Of a stretch of DNA of 64,000 nucleotides, positions 17,079 through 26,392 are shown piece by piece. Positions within the stretch are counted from its first letter, which is position 1, and each line of letters opens with the position of its first letter. A program made the translations under genes and the position numbers. Location of the stretch: positions 11,500-75,499 of the forward strand of contig JAWXUD010000003.1 of assembly GCA_044432945.1 (NCBI GenBank). The letters are read 5' to 3'. The DNA comes from JAWXUD01 sp044432945 (GTDB lineage Bacteria; Cyanobacteriota; Vampirovibrionia; Gastranaerophilales; Gastranaerophilaceae). A model generated the notes under the pieces. The model searched no databases and was not told the DNA's origin. It was given only the letters and a program-made list of their open reading frames with translations.

Positions 17079-17681
17079 TTAATCTAAATAGAAAGTTGTA
17101 ATAACTTTGTGACATTCTTCGCCGTATTGTACAGCGTTGTGAAGAGTTTTGCTAGTGTGAGAAAGGAAGCAGATTAGCTGGTTGCAATCTTCAATAATCT
17201 CTCTATTGCACACTCTAGACGCATCAGCCAATGTCATCATCGCACGATCTGAATGTTCAACGATGTTAGGCACTCCGATAAGTTGGTTTTGAACATCGCT
17301 AGGTTGTTGTCCAATAGTTTGAGGTAAAATAACTTTTAATTTATCAGGATTAGCCTTCATAGCTCCACGAATAGCGGCAGCGTTTGTTCCTGAAGAACCA
17401 CCTGACGTTATGATAGTGTTGCCTTGACGCACTAAAGCTGTCGCAAGCGTTTCAATCATTTGTTGGTGTGTTATAGGTAGGTTACGGCTACCAATGATAG
17501 CTATTTTCTTCGCTGATTGCTGAATTGTTGCCAACTCCATTGCAAGCTCATCAACTGTATTCTCAGAACCTGCTGGAACAGTATCAAGGTCGTCCAGTGG
17601 AACCATAATTGAGCTAGGGTTGTTTTGTTGTTCTTCTGTTGAGTTCATAATTTCGTTTGCTTCAGTCATTTCAGTCACCAT
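17079..17681 (-). CDS. DprA-like SLOG-domain protein
   Basis: A 200-aa Rossmann-type protein of the DprA/LOG (SLOG) superfamily, of the short kind annotated in cyanobacteria as DNA recombination-mediator protein A. The core has KKIAIIGSRNLPITHQQM (GSR motif), TIITSGGSSGTNAAAIRGAM (GGxxG nucleotide-binding turn) and a C-terminal DCNQLICFLSHTSKTLHNAV. It lacks the full length and the C-terminal winged helix of canonical DprA. It could bind ssDNA or nucleotides; function is inferred by fold. The start at 17681 has AGTAGGAAAA directly upstream and is divergent from pcrA. Confidence 0.72.
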   Translation of the reverse strand: MVTEMTEANEIMNSTEEQQNNPSSIMVPLDDLDTVPAGSENTVDELAMELATIQQSAKKIAIIGSRNLPITHQQMIETLATALVRQGNTIITSGGSSGTNAAAIRGAMKANPDKLKVILPQTIGQQPSDVQNQLIGVPNIVEHSDRAMMTLADASRVCNREIIEDCNQLICFLSHTSKTLHNAVQYGEECHKVITTFYLD

Positions 17682-17764
17682 TTTTCCTACTTTCTAATTG
17701 CAATATTTACTTTTTTGAATTAAAATGATTATAACACAAAAAAAACATTTTGGGAATAGGGAAC

Positions 17765-20326
17765 ATGGAAAATATATTGGATAATCTTAATGATCAGCAA
17801 TGTGAGGCTGTCAAAACAGTAAAAGGACCACTTTTAATCCTTGCAGGAGCTGGCAGTGGAAAAACTAAACTCTTAACATCTCGTATAGCGTATTTGATAA
17901 AAAATCGGGTTAGACCACGTGATATTTTGGCTGTCACGTTTACCAATAAGGCTGCAAAAGAGATGAAAGCTAGATTGGGAACTATTCTAGGCGAAGATAC
18001 CGTCAAATATATGTGGGTCGGGACGTTTCACGGACTTTGCGGTAGAATGCTTCGTGAAAATATTGAAACTTATAGCTTTCAATCAGGGAAAAAACTTGAT
18101 AAAAACTTTTCCATTTATGACGAGTCTGATTCTATTGCTGTTATAAAACAGGCTATTAAAAAGCTTAACCTTGATGATAAAATTTATGTTCCAAAGCTTG
18201 TGAAATCGGTTATTTCTAATGCAAAAAATAAAATGCAAGATGCTTATACTTTTGCGACTTTTGCAAGAGATTTTAAATCACAAAAAATTGCTCAGATATT
18301 CGAGTTATATGAAAACGGTTTGAATAATAATAATGCGATAGATTTTGACGATATGCTTATGTTGACAGTTAAAATGTTGGAGCAAAGCGATGAGGTTAGA
18401 GAATTTTATTACAATCGCTTCCAACATGTCATGGTCGATGAGTTTCAGGATACTAACACTGCACAGTATAATCTTGTGAACATGCTCTATACTGGTTTGC
18501 ACAAGCAAATCCCTGAAAGTCGCTCGTTGTGTGTTGTTGGTGATGTTGACCAATCTATTTATAGTTGGCGTGGGGCTGATTATACTATAATTTTAAACTT
18601 TCAAAAAGATTTTAAGAATACAAAATTGATTAAACTTGAGCAAAATTATCGCTCAACGGCAAATATTTTAAATACAGCTAACGCTATTATTGAAAATAAC
18701 ACAGAGCGTGTTGATAAAGTTTTGTATTCAAATAAGGGCGAGGGTGAGCTTATTGACTATTTTGAGGCTCAAGATGATTCTGATGAGGCTAATTATATCG
18801 CTAGTAAAATTAAGCAAAATTCTAGTGGTGACTATAATCGTTATGCAATTTTGTATCGTACAAATTCTCAATCAAGAGCGTTGGAAGAAGCTTGTATGGC
18901 TGCGGGTTTGCCATATAGGATTTATGGTGGGTTAAAGTTCTATGATAGAAAAGAAATTAAAGATATTATCGCTTATTTGAAGTTGATTTATAACCCTGAT
19001 GATTCTCAAAGTTTCCGTAGAGTTGTAAATGTTCCAAAGCGTGCAATTGGTGATACTACTATAAAAAACTTGCAGGCGTTCGCTGATAGTGAAGATGTCA
19101 GCTTGTTTCAGGCTTGTCAAAGGGTTCAAGAAACAGATACAATTACTGCGAAAACTCGTACAAAATTATCAGATTTTGCTGAGTTGATATTAAAGATAAA
19201 AAATTCTGAAAAAAATTATAATCTTCATGAATTTGTAACTTTGGTTATAGAAAAAACAGGGTATTTGGCTGAATTGAAAAATCAAAACACGCCTGAGGCT
19301 GATGCTGATATTGAAAACTTACAAGAACTTGTAAACGTTGCGAGTGAGTTTGAGGCAGAAGATGCGAATAATATTTTAGGTGAGTTTTTACAGCAAGTGG
19401 CGTTGGTTTCTGATATCGATGGTATGGAAAATATTTCTAATAACGTAACTTTAATGACTTTGCACTCTGCAAAGGGTCTAGAGTTTTCAGAAGTATTTTT
19501 GGCTGGTTGTGATGATGGAGTTTTTCCGCATCAAAGAACATTTAACAATATGAAAGAAATGGAAGAAGAACGCCGTTTGATGTATGTTGGGGTCACTAGA
19601 GCCGAAGAAAAATTGTATATAACAAGTGCAAAACGCAGACAAATGTGGGGCGAGTATAAATATTATAATCCATCAAGATTTTTAGAAGAAATCCCGCCAC
19701 AATTGTTGAGTAAAACGTGTTTTGAAGGAAGCACATCTTCATCTTCAACCTTTAGAAGTGCTGTGTCTAAGGCAAAAACTGGCAAGTCAGATTTTTCATA
19801 TTCATCAGCTCAAGCGGATAGTAGTGGTTATATTAAACCATCATCAGGATTTGGTAAGGGCTTTGTTGCACCGCAACGTGGGTTGGCTAGTGGGAAAGCT
19901 CCTGCTCAGCGTGAAAGCGTTAACCAGAATTCATATAATAGTAAAACAAATAGCAATCGTTATTCTCAGCCTCAACGTACGCCATCACGTACCATTTTGA
20001 CAAAGTCTAAGGTTAATCAGGAGAAAGACAAAGAAAAAGTTGCTGAATTTTTTAAAGATAATGCTATTAAAAGAATGTTAGAGGAACAAAGAAAAGTTCA
20101 ACGTGAGCAACTATTGCAAGAAGAACAAAAAGCAAAACAATTAGAAGAAATTAAATCGGTCGAATATGTTTTTAATGAAGGTGAGAGGATTTTTCATGAA
20201 AAATTAGGCGTTGGGCATATTCAAGAAGTTACTCAAATAGGCGAGAGCATGATGTATACAATTGATTTCGGTAAACAGGGTGTCAAGGCAATGGACGCAG
20301 CTTATGCAAAGTTGAAGAAATTTTAA
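17765..20326 (+). CDS. pcrA: ATP-dependent DNA helicase PcrA/UvrD
   Basis: Superfamily 1A 3'-5' helicase for repair and replication-fork rescue. Motifs in order: Q motif LNDQQCEAV, Walker A LAGAGSGKT, Ia AVTFTNKAAKEM, II VDEFQDTN, III GDVDQSIYSWRGAD, IV ILYRTNSQSRALEE, V LMTLHSAKGLEF, VI RRLMYVGVTRAEEKLY. A Ser/Gln-rich linker and a charged coiled coil (about 690-790) lead to the C-terminal Tudor-like domain (GERIFHEKLGVGHIQEV) known to contact RNA polymerase in PcrA. ATG 17765 (853 aa) follows a GGGAATAGG stretch; an in-frame TTG at 17750 has no binding site. Confidence 0.96.
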   Translation: MENILDNLNDQQCEAVKTVKGPLLILAGAGSGKTKLLTSRIAYLIKNRVRPRDILAVTFTNKAAKEMKARLGTILGEDTVKYMWVGTFHGLCGRMLRENIETYSFQSGKKLDKNFSIYDESDSIAVIKQAIKKLNLDDKIYVPKLVKSVISNAKNKMQDAYTFATFARDFKSQKIAQIFELYENGLNNNNAIDFDDMLMLTVKMLEQSDEVREFYYNRFQHVMVDEFQDTNTAQYNLVNMLYTGLHKQIPESRSLCVVGDVDQSIYSWRGADYTIILNFQKDFKNTKLIKLEQNYRSTANILNTANAIIENNTERVDKVLYSNKGEGELIDYFEAQDDSDEANYIASKIKQNSSGDYNRYAILYRTNSQSRALEEACMAAGLPYRIYGGLKFYDRKEIKDIIAYLKLIYNPDDSQSFRRVVNVPKRAIGDTTIKNLQAFADSEDVSLFQACQRVQETDTITAKTRTKLSDFAELILKIKNSEKNYNLHEFVTLVIEKTGYLAELKNQNTPEADADIENLQELVNVASEFEAEDANNILGEFLQQVALVSDIDGMENISNNVTLMTLHSAKGLEFSEVFLAGCDDGVFPHQRTFNNMKEMEEERRLMYVGVTRAEEKLYITSAKRRQMWGEYKYYNPSRFLEEIPPQLLSKTCFEGSTSSSSTFRSAVSKAKTGKSDFSYSSAQADSSGYIKPSSGFGKGFVAPQRGLASGKAPAQRESVNQNSYNSKTNSNRYSQPQRTPSRTILTKSKVNQEKDKEKVAEFFKDNAIKRMLEEQRKVQREQLLQEEQKAKQLEEIKSVEYVFNEGERIFHEKLGVGHIQEVTQIGESMMYTIDFGKQGVKAMDAAYAKLKKF

Positions 20327-20668
20327 TTAGAACTTCTCATAACCTTCGTTAAGGTTTATTGCATCATTAATATGCTCAAATTTTTCTGTTTTTAACGCAC
20401 GCAATTCTGATTGTATTATATGAATTTCTTCTACAATTGTGGGGTTTGTTGATTGCGATTTTTGTTTTTTTAATAATTTTTTTAGTTTATTTGTAGCACT
20501 TTGAATTTTCTTATCAAAAGTGTCAGCTTGGCTACGAACGTTTCTTATAGTTTTGTAAGTTTTGGATAAATCGCCTGCATTGCGTTTGTAACCACTAAAT
20601 TGTGGTAAAGAGTTATTCTTTTGATAATTTGTATTTGAATTCACTAAATTTATTGGTGCGATAAACAT
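20327..20668 (-). CDS. Lineage-specific small protein with F-x-G motif near the N-terminus
   Basis: A 113-aa protein of unknown function. The first 30 residues are Asn-rich and contain LPQFSGYKRN (F24-S25-G26). The rest is a Lys/Gln-rich coiled coil (about 45-100). Two larger unknown proteins in this window (36.7 and 43.1 kb) have a comparable disordered N-terminus with a Phe-x-Gly-type motif. The ATG at 20668 is preceded by AAGGATT, which is locked in a perfect hairpin (see the hairpin entry). It is convergent with pcrA and touches its stop. Confidence 0.6.
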   Translation of the reverse strand: MFIAPINLVNSNTNYQKNNSLPQFSGYKRNAGDLSKTYKTIRNVRSQADTFDKKIQSATNKLKKLLKKQKSQSTNPTIVEEIHIIQSELRALKTEKFEHINDAINLNEGYEKF

Positions 20669-20671
20669 AAA

Positions 20672-20705
20672 TTAATCCTTATATGAAATTTTATATAAGG
20701 ATTAA
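20672..20705 (-). promoter_or_regulatory. Perfect 13-bp hairpin enclosing the ribosome-binding site
   Basis: TTAATCCTTATAT (20672-20684) and ATATAAGGATTAA (20693-20705) are exact reverse complements with an 8-nt loop. On the minus strand the arm nearest the ATG at 20668 carries AAGGA, the likely Shine-Dalgarno site, and the other arm carries TCCTT. The folded mRNA would hide the site. It also lies 38 nt after the nadE stop, so it could act as a weak terminator, but no T run follows. Confidence 0.6.
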
Positions 20706-20742
20706 AGTTTGAAAAATTATTTTTTTGCTATTTAGTCAAAAT

Positions 20743-22170
20743 TTAATAAAATCTTTGAGAAATAGGTAGATTTACGCCATTACAGAATGAGCGTTCTGTA
20801 AGTCTAACGCCCAAGCAAGCTTGTTTGCGTTTGAATTGGAAACGGTATAATTTTTTGATAGTATCTTCAGTTAGTGCTTGACCATATTTTTTTGTAATTT
20901 CTTCTATCGAACAATTTTGTTCGATATACATTTCTATGATATCATCTAATATTTCATAGGCTGGCAATCTATCTTGATCTTTTTGTCCAGGGTGAAGCTC
21001 TGCAGATGGGGCTTTATCGATAGAGTTTTGAGGGATAATTTCTCCATCTTTGTTTAAATAATTGGCAAGACTATAGACTTTTGTTTTTGTTAGATCACAG
21101 ATCAAATTAAACCCGCCACATAAATCTCCATAAAGTGTTCCAAATCCCATTGCGACTTCTGATTTGTTCCCAGTAGATAAAAGTAAAGAATTATCACGGT
21201 TCGAGAAATACATCAAAATCAATCCACGCAAGCGTGCTTGAAGATTTTCCTCAGCTAATGTTGTTGTGCTAACTTCATCAGGTGATGTGTGTGCAACTTT
21301 GTCCATAAAGTTTTTAAACAGTGGAGTTATAGGGTGTTTTTCTGTTCTCATACCTGAATTTTGTGCTAGTTGAAGAGCGTCTGTTATGCTACCTTCAGAT
21401 GAGAACATGCTTGGCATTAAAATCCCTAGCACGTTTTCAGCACCAAGTGCTTTGACGGCTAATGCCGCTGTTAAAGCACTATCAATCCCGCCTGATAGTC
21501 CTAAAACAACTTTTTTGAACCCACTGTTTTCACAATATTCTTTTAGCGAAAAAGTGATAACTTTTAATAATTGTTCTTCTTTAACAAGTTCGCTTAATTC
21601 TATTTTAGAATTAAAATCAATTAATTGAACATCTTCTTCACAAATTGTCATTTGCATAACAAGTTCGTTTTCTTTGGTTTTAGCGAAGCTTCCGCCAGCA
21701 AAAACATTTTCATCAGCGATGCCTAAAGCGTTTACATAAACAAAGTCGTTACAAGAATTGATGCTTTCAACAAAGTTGCTATATGAATTCATTGTATAAT
21801 ATTGGTTTTTTGCTAATACAAATAAATCACAGATTATGTCATCACGATAGGTGTCTGAAACGAATATTTTTTCGCCGTTTAATTCAAAAAAACCGTCTTC
21901 AGAAATCAAGACTTCACCGTTACTAATCAGTATTTCGCCAATTAAAATCGATTTAGTAAAATTCCTATCAGCAATTCTTTGATAAAAAGCGTCTTGTTTT
22001 AGACAGCATGATTCGTCTAAAATCAAGTCTTTTGCTCCAGTATCTGTCAAATCGTATTCTGAAAAAATCATTAAGTCACAATCTATGTTTTCTATTTTAT
22101 TAACAATGCTCTTATAATTAAATTCAAAATCTGCTGTTTTAAATCTTGTTTGTGCTACAGCTATTTTCAT
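20743..22170 (-). CDS. nadE: NAD+ synthetase, with shortened N-terminal amidase-like domain
   Basis: Amidates nicotinate adenine dinucleotide to NAD+. The C-terminal ATP pyrophosphatase domain is complete: VVLGLSGGIDSALTAALAV (PP-loop SGGxDS), ILMPSMFSSEGS, LLSTGNKSEVAMGFGTLYGD and the C-terminal PPSAEL-like KAPSAELHPGQKDQD. The N-terminal part resembles the nitrilase-type glutaminase domain (FSEYDLTDTG with the Glu; DIICDLF in the place of the Cys) but is only about 190 residues instead of about 280, making 475 aa in all. Glutamine use is therefore uncertain. SD TAGGAGAATAAAA precedes the ATG; ftsQ lies 14 nt upstream. Confidence 0.92.
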   Translation of the reverse strand: MKIAVAQTRFKTADFEFNYKSIVNKIENIDCDLMIFSEYDLTDTGAKDLILDESCCLKQDAFYQRIADRNFTKSILIGEILISNGEVLISEDGFFELNGEKIFVSDTYRDDIICDLFVLAKNQYYTMNSYSNFVESINSCNDFVYVNALGIADENVFAGGSFAKTKENELVMQMTICEEDVQLIDFNSKIELSELVKEEQLLKVITFSLKEYCENSGFKKVVLGLSGGIDSALTAALAVKALGAENVLGILMPSMFSSEGSITDALQLAQNSGMRTEKHPITPLFKNFMDKVAHTSPDEVSTTTLAEENLQARLRGLILMYFSNRDNSLLLSTGNKSEVAMGFGTLYGDLCGGFNLICDLTKTKVYSLANYLNKDGEIIPQNSIDKAPSAELHPGQKDQDRLPAYEILDDIIEMYIEQNCSIEEITKKYGQALTEDTIKKLYRFQFKRKQACLGVRLTERSFCNGVNLPISQRFY

Positions 22171-22183
22171 TTTTATTCTCCTA

Positions 22184-23038
22184 TTATTCTAGTTTTAAAT
22201 AATTTACTTTTTCCCAACTCAAATCTAAATATTTAATTTTTGATTTAATGGATTTTAGTTCTGGTAAAATTGAAGGTATTCTTTTTATTCTTTCAAAAAG
22301 CGTATTATCCATTTTACCAACCTTGATTAATATCGAATTTATTTTAACATAAACATCGTCAGGATTTCTAAAATCTATATATTTGATGCTTTCTTTAGAA
22401 TAAGTTTCGATATGGCGTGCTAATTTTTGTATTAATTCGATTTTATCTAAGTCCCATTTGTGATAATCATCATTTTTCTTATCATTTGCTAATACTAATA
22501 TCGTTTTTTTATCAGGGCTTAGTGGTAAATATTCTTTATCAATCAAACTTCCATCAGATGTAAAAAACGCAACTGGTGAAGTATTAAAAGCTGTTGATAT
22601 TGTTATAACAGGAACTTTTTCTATAAATATAAATTCTAATCTTGCAGGCAGGACATATCTTCTGATATAGACAGTTTCTACTGGTGCTAGTTGCAAAAAT
22701 TCTTTTTTAATATAATCAGTTTTAGCGAAAAAAAGCGGTTCTGTCGGTGATTCTAATTTGTTTAAAATATCTGTAATTTTTTTATTAGAAACAATTTTGT
22801 TGTTAATAATTTCATAATTCCCATCGGTTTTTTTCAAAGTATCTGTTTCTAAGTACCAACCATTGTAGTTTTTAATTTCTAAAACTCCCCATAATATTAA
22901 AATACTTATTAAAAATCTAACAAAAAATTTCAACCGCCATTGGCTTAAACGTCCTTTGCGAACGAAGCGTTCACGAAGTTTGCGTTTGAGATAGCGATTT
23001 TCTATTTTAATTTGTTCATCTGGATTTATTTCTGTCAT
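22184..23038 (-). CDS. ftsQ: Cell division protein FtsQ/DivIB-like
   Basis: Bitopic divisome protein linking FtsB/FtsL to septal synthesis. A basic cytoplasmic tail (about 1-37), one membrane helix (about 38-56, FFVRFLISILILWGVLEI) and an extracytoplasmic part with a POTRA-like segment (SNKKITDILNKL through LARLEF-like PARLEFIFIEKVPV) and a C-terminal FtsQ domain (IKYIDFRNPDDVYVKI). Overall identity to FtsQ is low, but length (284 aa), topology and position right after ddl in the murC-murB-ddl cluster are diagnostic. Its ATG follows the ddl stop without a gap. Confidence 0.82.
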   Translation of the reverse strand: MTEINPDEQIKIENRYLKRKLRERFVRKGRLSQWRLKFFVRFLISILILWGVLEIKNYNGWYLETDTLKKTDGNYEIINNKIVSNKKITDILNKLESPTEPLFFAKTDYIKKEFLQLAPVETVYIRRYVLPARLEFIFIEKVPVITISTAFNTSPVAFFTSDGSLIDKEYLPLSPDKKTILVLANDKKNDDYHKWDLDKIELIQKLARHIETYSKESIKYIDFRNPDDVYVKINSILIKVGKMDNTLFERIKRIPSILPELKSIKSKIKYLDLSWEKVNYLKLE

Positions 23039-23989
23039 TTATTTATTCAAATCTACGCTGTTTAAAATTAATAATACTAATTCTTCATAACTTATTCCCA
23101 TTGCTTCTGCTTGAGCTGGAAGATCACTGGTTTCTGTCATGCCTGGGCTTGTGTTTATTTCTAATACATAAGGGATATTGTCAACGATTAAAAAGTCAAC
23201 CCTTGAAACTCCACTGCAACCAGCAAGTTTGTGTGAATTAACTGCGATTTGTTTTACTTGTTTAGTTAAATCGTCAGAGATTTCTGCAGGTAAAATAAAT
23301 TCAGTCATACCTTTTGTATATTTTGCTTCATAGTCGTACCATTCATTTTTTGGTCTAAGTTCTAAGATTTCTGTTGCAAAAGCTTCGCCGTTACACTCTA
23401 GTACGCCGACTGTCGCACAAATTCCAACTAAATATTCTTCGATTAATACATCATCATTATATTTTGTTGCTTCTTCATATGCCGATTGAAGTTCTTCGAT
23501 AGTGTTAACTTTCATCATACCAAAGCTCGAACCTTCGCTTACTGGTTTTGTTATTAGCGGGAATTTTAATCCTGCAACTTTTTCTTTGAGGTTCTCACCT
23601 TTTCTTATGAAAACAGACTTAATTAATGGTATTTCAGAGCAGGTTGATAGAACTTTTTTAGTATATTCTTTGTTCATGCAGATTGCACTCGCCATTACTC
23701 CACAACCGCTATATGGTATTTTTAACAGCTCTAAAAGCCCTTGAATGCAACCATCTTCACCATATTTGCCGTGTAGTGCGTTGTATGCATAATCAAAATC
23801 GCCATCTTTTAAAACTTGTGCAATATTTGCATCAACAACTATTTTTTTTGAGTTCACAAATCCTAATTTTTTCATCGCTTCAAAGCAACCATTACCAGAA
23901 CGCATCGAAACTTCTGCTTCGCTAGACATTCCGCCACATAAAACTGCTATTTTTGCATTTTTGTCAATTATTGATATAATATTTTGCAT
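23039..23989 (-). CDS. ddl: D-alanine--D-alanine ligase
   Basis: ATP-grasp enzyme making the D-Ala-D-Ala end of the peptidoglycan stem. Visible motifs: AVLCGGMSSEAEVSMRSG at the N-terminus, YNALHGKYGEDGCIQG, YSGCGVMASAICMNKEYTK, the ATP-grasp loop PVSEGSSFGMMKV, and the C-terminal SRVDFLIVDNIPYVLEINTSPGMT with the Mg2+-binding Glu and Asn. Length is 316 aa. Its start overlaps the murB end by 22 nt. The Tyr in IPYSGCG (the usual D-Ala-type signature loop has KCSY-like or similar) argues for D-Ala rather than D-Lac specificity, but this is inference. Confidence 0.95.
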   Translation of the reverse strand: MQNIISIIDKNAKIAVLCGGMSSEAEVSMRSGNGCFEAMKKLGFVNSKKIVVDANIAQVLKDGDFDYAYNALHGKYGEDGCIQGLLELLKIPYSGCGVMASAICMNKEYTKKVLSTCSEIPLIKSVFIRKGENLKEKVAGLKFPLITKPVSEGSSFGMMKVNTIEELQSAYEEATKYNDDVLIEEYLVGICATVGVLECNGEAFATEILELRPKNEWYDYEAKYTKGMTEFILPAEISDDLTKQVKQIAVNSHKLAGCSGVSRVDFLIVDNIPYVLEINTSPGMTETSDLPAQAEAMGISYEELVLLILNSVDLNK

Positions 23990-24873
23990 ATTTCAATCTC
24001 TCTTTCATTATTTCCGCCCAAAAAACGAATTTCTGGTTCTAATTCGATATCAAATTTTTCTTTTACAGCTTCATACATTTTTAGCATAAGTTCTAGGACA
24101 TCTAGCGAGGTTGCATTATCGCTGTTTACGATAAAGTTAGCGTGATTTTCCCAGACTTTTGCACCATTCATCTTAGAGCCTTTCATGTTGCATTCATCAA
24201 GAAGTTTGCCTGCTGAGTTGTTTTTAGGGTTTTTAAATATGCTACCAGCGTTGCCTAATGTCATCATTGGTTGATGTCTTTTCCTGAACTCTAAAAACTC
24301 ATTCATTGTTGATTGAATTTTTTCACTTGATTTTTTTTCTAATAAGAATTCTGCATTTAATACTAATAATGATTTTTGATGACAAATAGATTTTCTGTAA
24401 TCAAATTCCATCTCTTCACGTGTCAGTCTGAAAAAACCTTCCTCAGCGTTAAGTAAAGTTGTTTCATCAATCACCTCAGAAATCGCCTGCCCGTGTGCTG
24501 AAGCGTTCATACATACTGCCCCACCAATTGTTGAAGGAAACCCTATTAAAAATTCCAGCCCACTTAGTCCGTTTTCACAAGCCACTTTTGCTAATTTAGG
24601 ACCTTTCACCCCAGCACTAGCGATTATTCTATTGCCTTCAACCGTAATACTGTCCATTCTTGTTGTAGATATAACATCGCCGTCAAATCCAAATGAAGAT
24701 ACTAACACATTGGAAAAATTTCCAAAAACCGCTACACCTTTGGTATTTTCTAAAATCTCTACAAGTTCTAATTCGCATTTTGGAAAAAATACACGCTTAA
24801 CCGTCCCACCTATTTTGAACGTGGTAATATTTTTTAATTCAAATTGTTCTCTACATTCAATCGTTTCAAACAT
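23968..24873 (-). CDS. murB: UDP-N-acetylenolpyruvoylglucosamine reductase
   Basis: FAD/NADPH enzyme making UDP-MurNAc. The FAD-binding domain contains NITTFKIGGTVKRVF, VFGNFSNVLVSSFGFDG and GLEFLIGFPSTIGGAVCMNASAHG. The C-terminal part has FDYRKS (Tyr-Arg), GNAGSIFKNP with the catalytic-type Ser, and LEPEIRFLG. At 301 aa and with the typical SIFKNP loop it is a type II MurB. ATG at 24873 sits within the murC end (8-nt overlap) with AGAGGTTTTAA upstream. Confidence 0.96.
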   Translation of the reverse strand: MFETIECREQFELKNITTFKIGGTVKRVFFPKCELELVEILENTKGVAVFGNFSNVLVSSFGFDGDVISTTRMDSITVEGNRIIASAGVKGPKLAKVACENGLSGLEFLIGFPSTIGGAVCMNASAHGQAISEVIDETTLLNAEEGFFRLTREEMEFDYRKSICHQKSLLVLNAEFLLEKKSSEKIQSTMNEFLEFRKRHQPMMTLGNAGSIFKNPKNNSAGKLLDECNMKGSKMNGAKVWENHANFIVNSDNATSLDVLELMLKMYEAVKEKFDIELEPEIRFLGGNNEREIEICKILYQ

Positions 24874-26236
24874 TTAAAACCTCTTGACTTAATTTTAATA
24901 GTTCTTTTCCTAAATCTGTAATTGTGCCAGCACCCATACCTATTACAACATCATTTTTTTGTAATTTTGGTAAAAGTTTGCTTGCTAATTCTTTCATTTT
25001 GCCAGGAATATGAATTGTGTTAACCCCATTTTTTTCTAATTCTTTGGTGAAAGTTTCGGCATTTATTCCTTCGATCGGGTCTTCTGACGCTTCATAAATA
25101 TCAGTGACGATTACTAAATCAGCCCCATCAAAACATGATAGGAACTCCTCCCAAAGCCCTTTTAAACGGGTATATCTGTGTGGTTGAAAAACCGCTACTA
25201 TTCTGTTATCAACAAAGTTTTTCGCACTTGATAAAGTTGCCTTAATCTCTGTTGGGTGATGAGCATAATCGTCAATCAATATGATATCATTGAATTTTCC
25301 CACTTTTTCAAATCTACGTCCCATGCCAGCAAAAGTCGTAAAATGTTCTTTGGTTGTGTGAATATCTATGCCAGCTTGATGAATTGCTGTTAGTACAGAA
25401 AGTGCGTTATAAACGTTATGTTGACCTTTTAAGATTATTTTTAAATCAATTAAAAACTTGTTTTTATAATATACATCAAAACTCGTGTGTTCTTCATTAT
25501 ATTTAATATTTTTTGCAACATAATCAGCTTCTTTTAATCCAAAAGTTATGAGATTAGTTGCGTTTAATGTTTTGGCAACTTCGCAATCATTGTTTACTAT
25601 CAAAATCCCGTTTTCGTCCATGTTAGAAATACATTTTTTAAAAGTTTTTAATATAGAATTCATTCCATCTTCAAAAAAGTCTAGATGATCAGCTTCGATA
25701 TTGTTCACAACACAAATATTTGGTGCGTATTTGACGATTGTGCCATCGCTTTCATCGAGTTCTGCGACAAAATGTTTACCTTGTTGACATTTTGAATTGT
25801 AGCCAAGATCGCAGATCGTTCCACCGACAACATAAGATGGTAAATGTCCGCTTTTCTCAAGTATATATGAGCAAAACCCGCTGGTTGTGGTTTTGCCGTG
25901 CGTGCCAGAAAATCCGATAAAGTATTTTTCCCAAGATGAAATCTCTGCTAAAACGTCAGAGCGATGATAAATTTTTAACCCTAATTCTTTAGCTCTAATT
26001 ATTTCAGGGTTGCTCTCACGAATTGCAGTGCTAGCCACAACTATCGCATCAGAAGGTACGTTTTTTGCATCATGTCCTATCGAAATCGTTGCTCCTAAAT
26101 CGTATAATTTCTCGATGTATTTGCTTTTTTCTAAATCTGAGCCTGAAACTTCGCAACCGTTTTCGAGTAAATATTTTGCTAATCCACTCATTCCAACTCC
26201 ACCGATTGCTATGAAATGATATTTTTTATTTTCCAA
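24866..26236 (-). CDS. murC: UDP-N-acetylmuramate--L-alanine ligase
   Basis: Adds L-Ala to UDP-MurNAc. Rossmann N-terminus HFIAIGGVGMSGLAKYL, the ATP P-loop GFSGTHGKTTTSGFC, NIEADHLDFF and the Mg2+-binding His/Asn/Arg region (LKGQHNVYNALSVL, YAHHPTEIKATL, VFQPHRYTRL) are all present in 456 aa. It starts with a TTG at 26236 with AGGGA upstream. It is the first gene of murC-murB-ddl-ftsQ, transcribed together and probably with nadE. leuS lies upstream beyond a terminator. Confidence 0.97.
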   Translation of the reverse strand: MENKKYHFIAIGGVGMSGLAKYLLENGCEVSGSDLEKSKYIEKLYDLGATISIGHDAKNVPSDAIVVASTAIRESNPEIIRAKELGLKIYHRSDVLAEISSWEKYFIGFSGTHGKTTTSGFCSYILEKSGHLPSYVVGGTICDLGYNSKCQQGKHFVAELDESDGTIVKYAPNICVVNNIEADHLDFFEDGMNSILKTFKKCISNMDENGILIVNNDCEVAKTLNATNLITFGLKEADYVAKNIKYNEEHTSFDVYYKNKFLIDLKIILKGQHNVYNALSVLTAIHQAGIDIHTTKEHFTTFAGMGRRFEKVGKFNDIILIDDYAHHPTEIKATLSSAKNFVDNRIVAVFQPHRYTRLKGLWEEFLSCFDGADLVIVTDIYEASEDPIEGINAETFTKELEKNGVNTIHIPGKMKELASKLLPKLQKNDVVIGMGAGTITDLGKELLKLSQEVLNV

Positions 26237-26331
26237 TTTTTTAATCCCTAACTATCCAATTTTATTATTAAAATTATATTACAAAAAACATTATTCTGCG
26301 ACATTGTAATTAATTCTTAACAAAATTTTTT

Positions 26332-26384
26332 ATACAAAAAAGTGACTTTAAATTATCAGAAAATAATAATGCAAAGCCACTTTT
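26332..26384 (-). terminator. Rho-independent terminator after leuS
   Basis: Read on the minus strand, AAAAGTGGCTTT (26384-26373) pairs over 12 positions, with one G-U, with AAAGTCACTTTT (26349-26338) and is followed by a T-rich tract. The loop contains a smaller A/T hairpin. It lies 9 nt after the leuS stop. Confidence 0.75.
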
Positions 26385-26392
26385 ATATTTTT

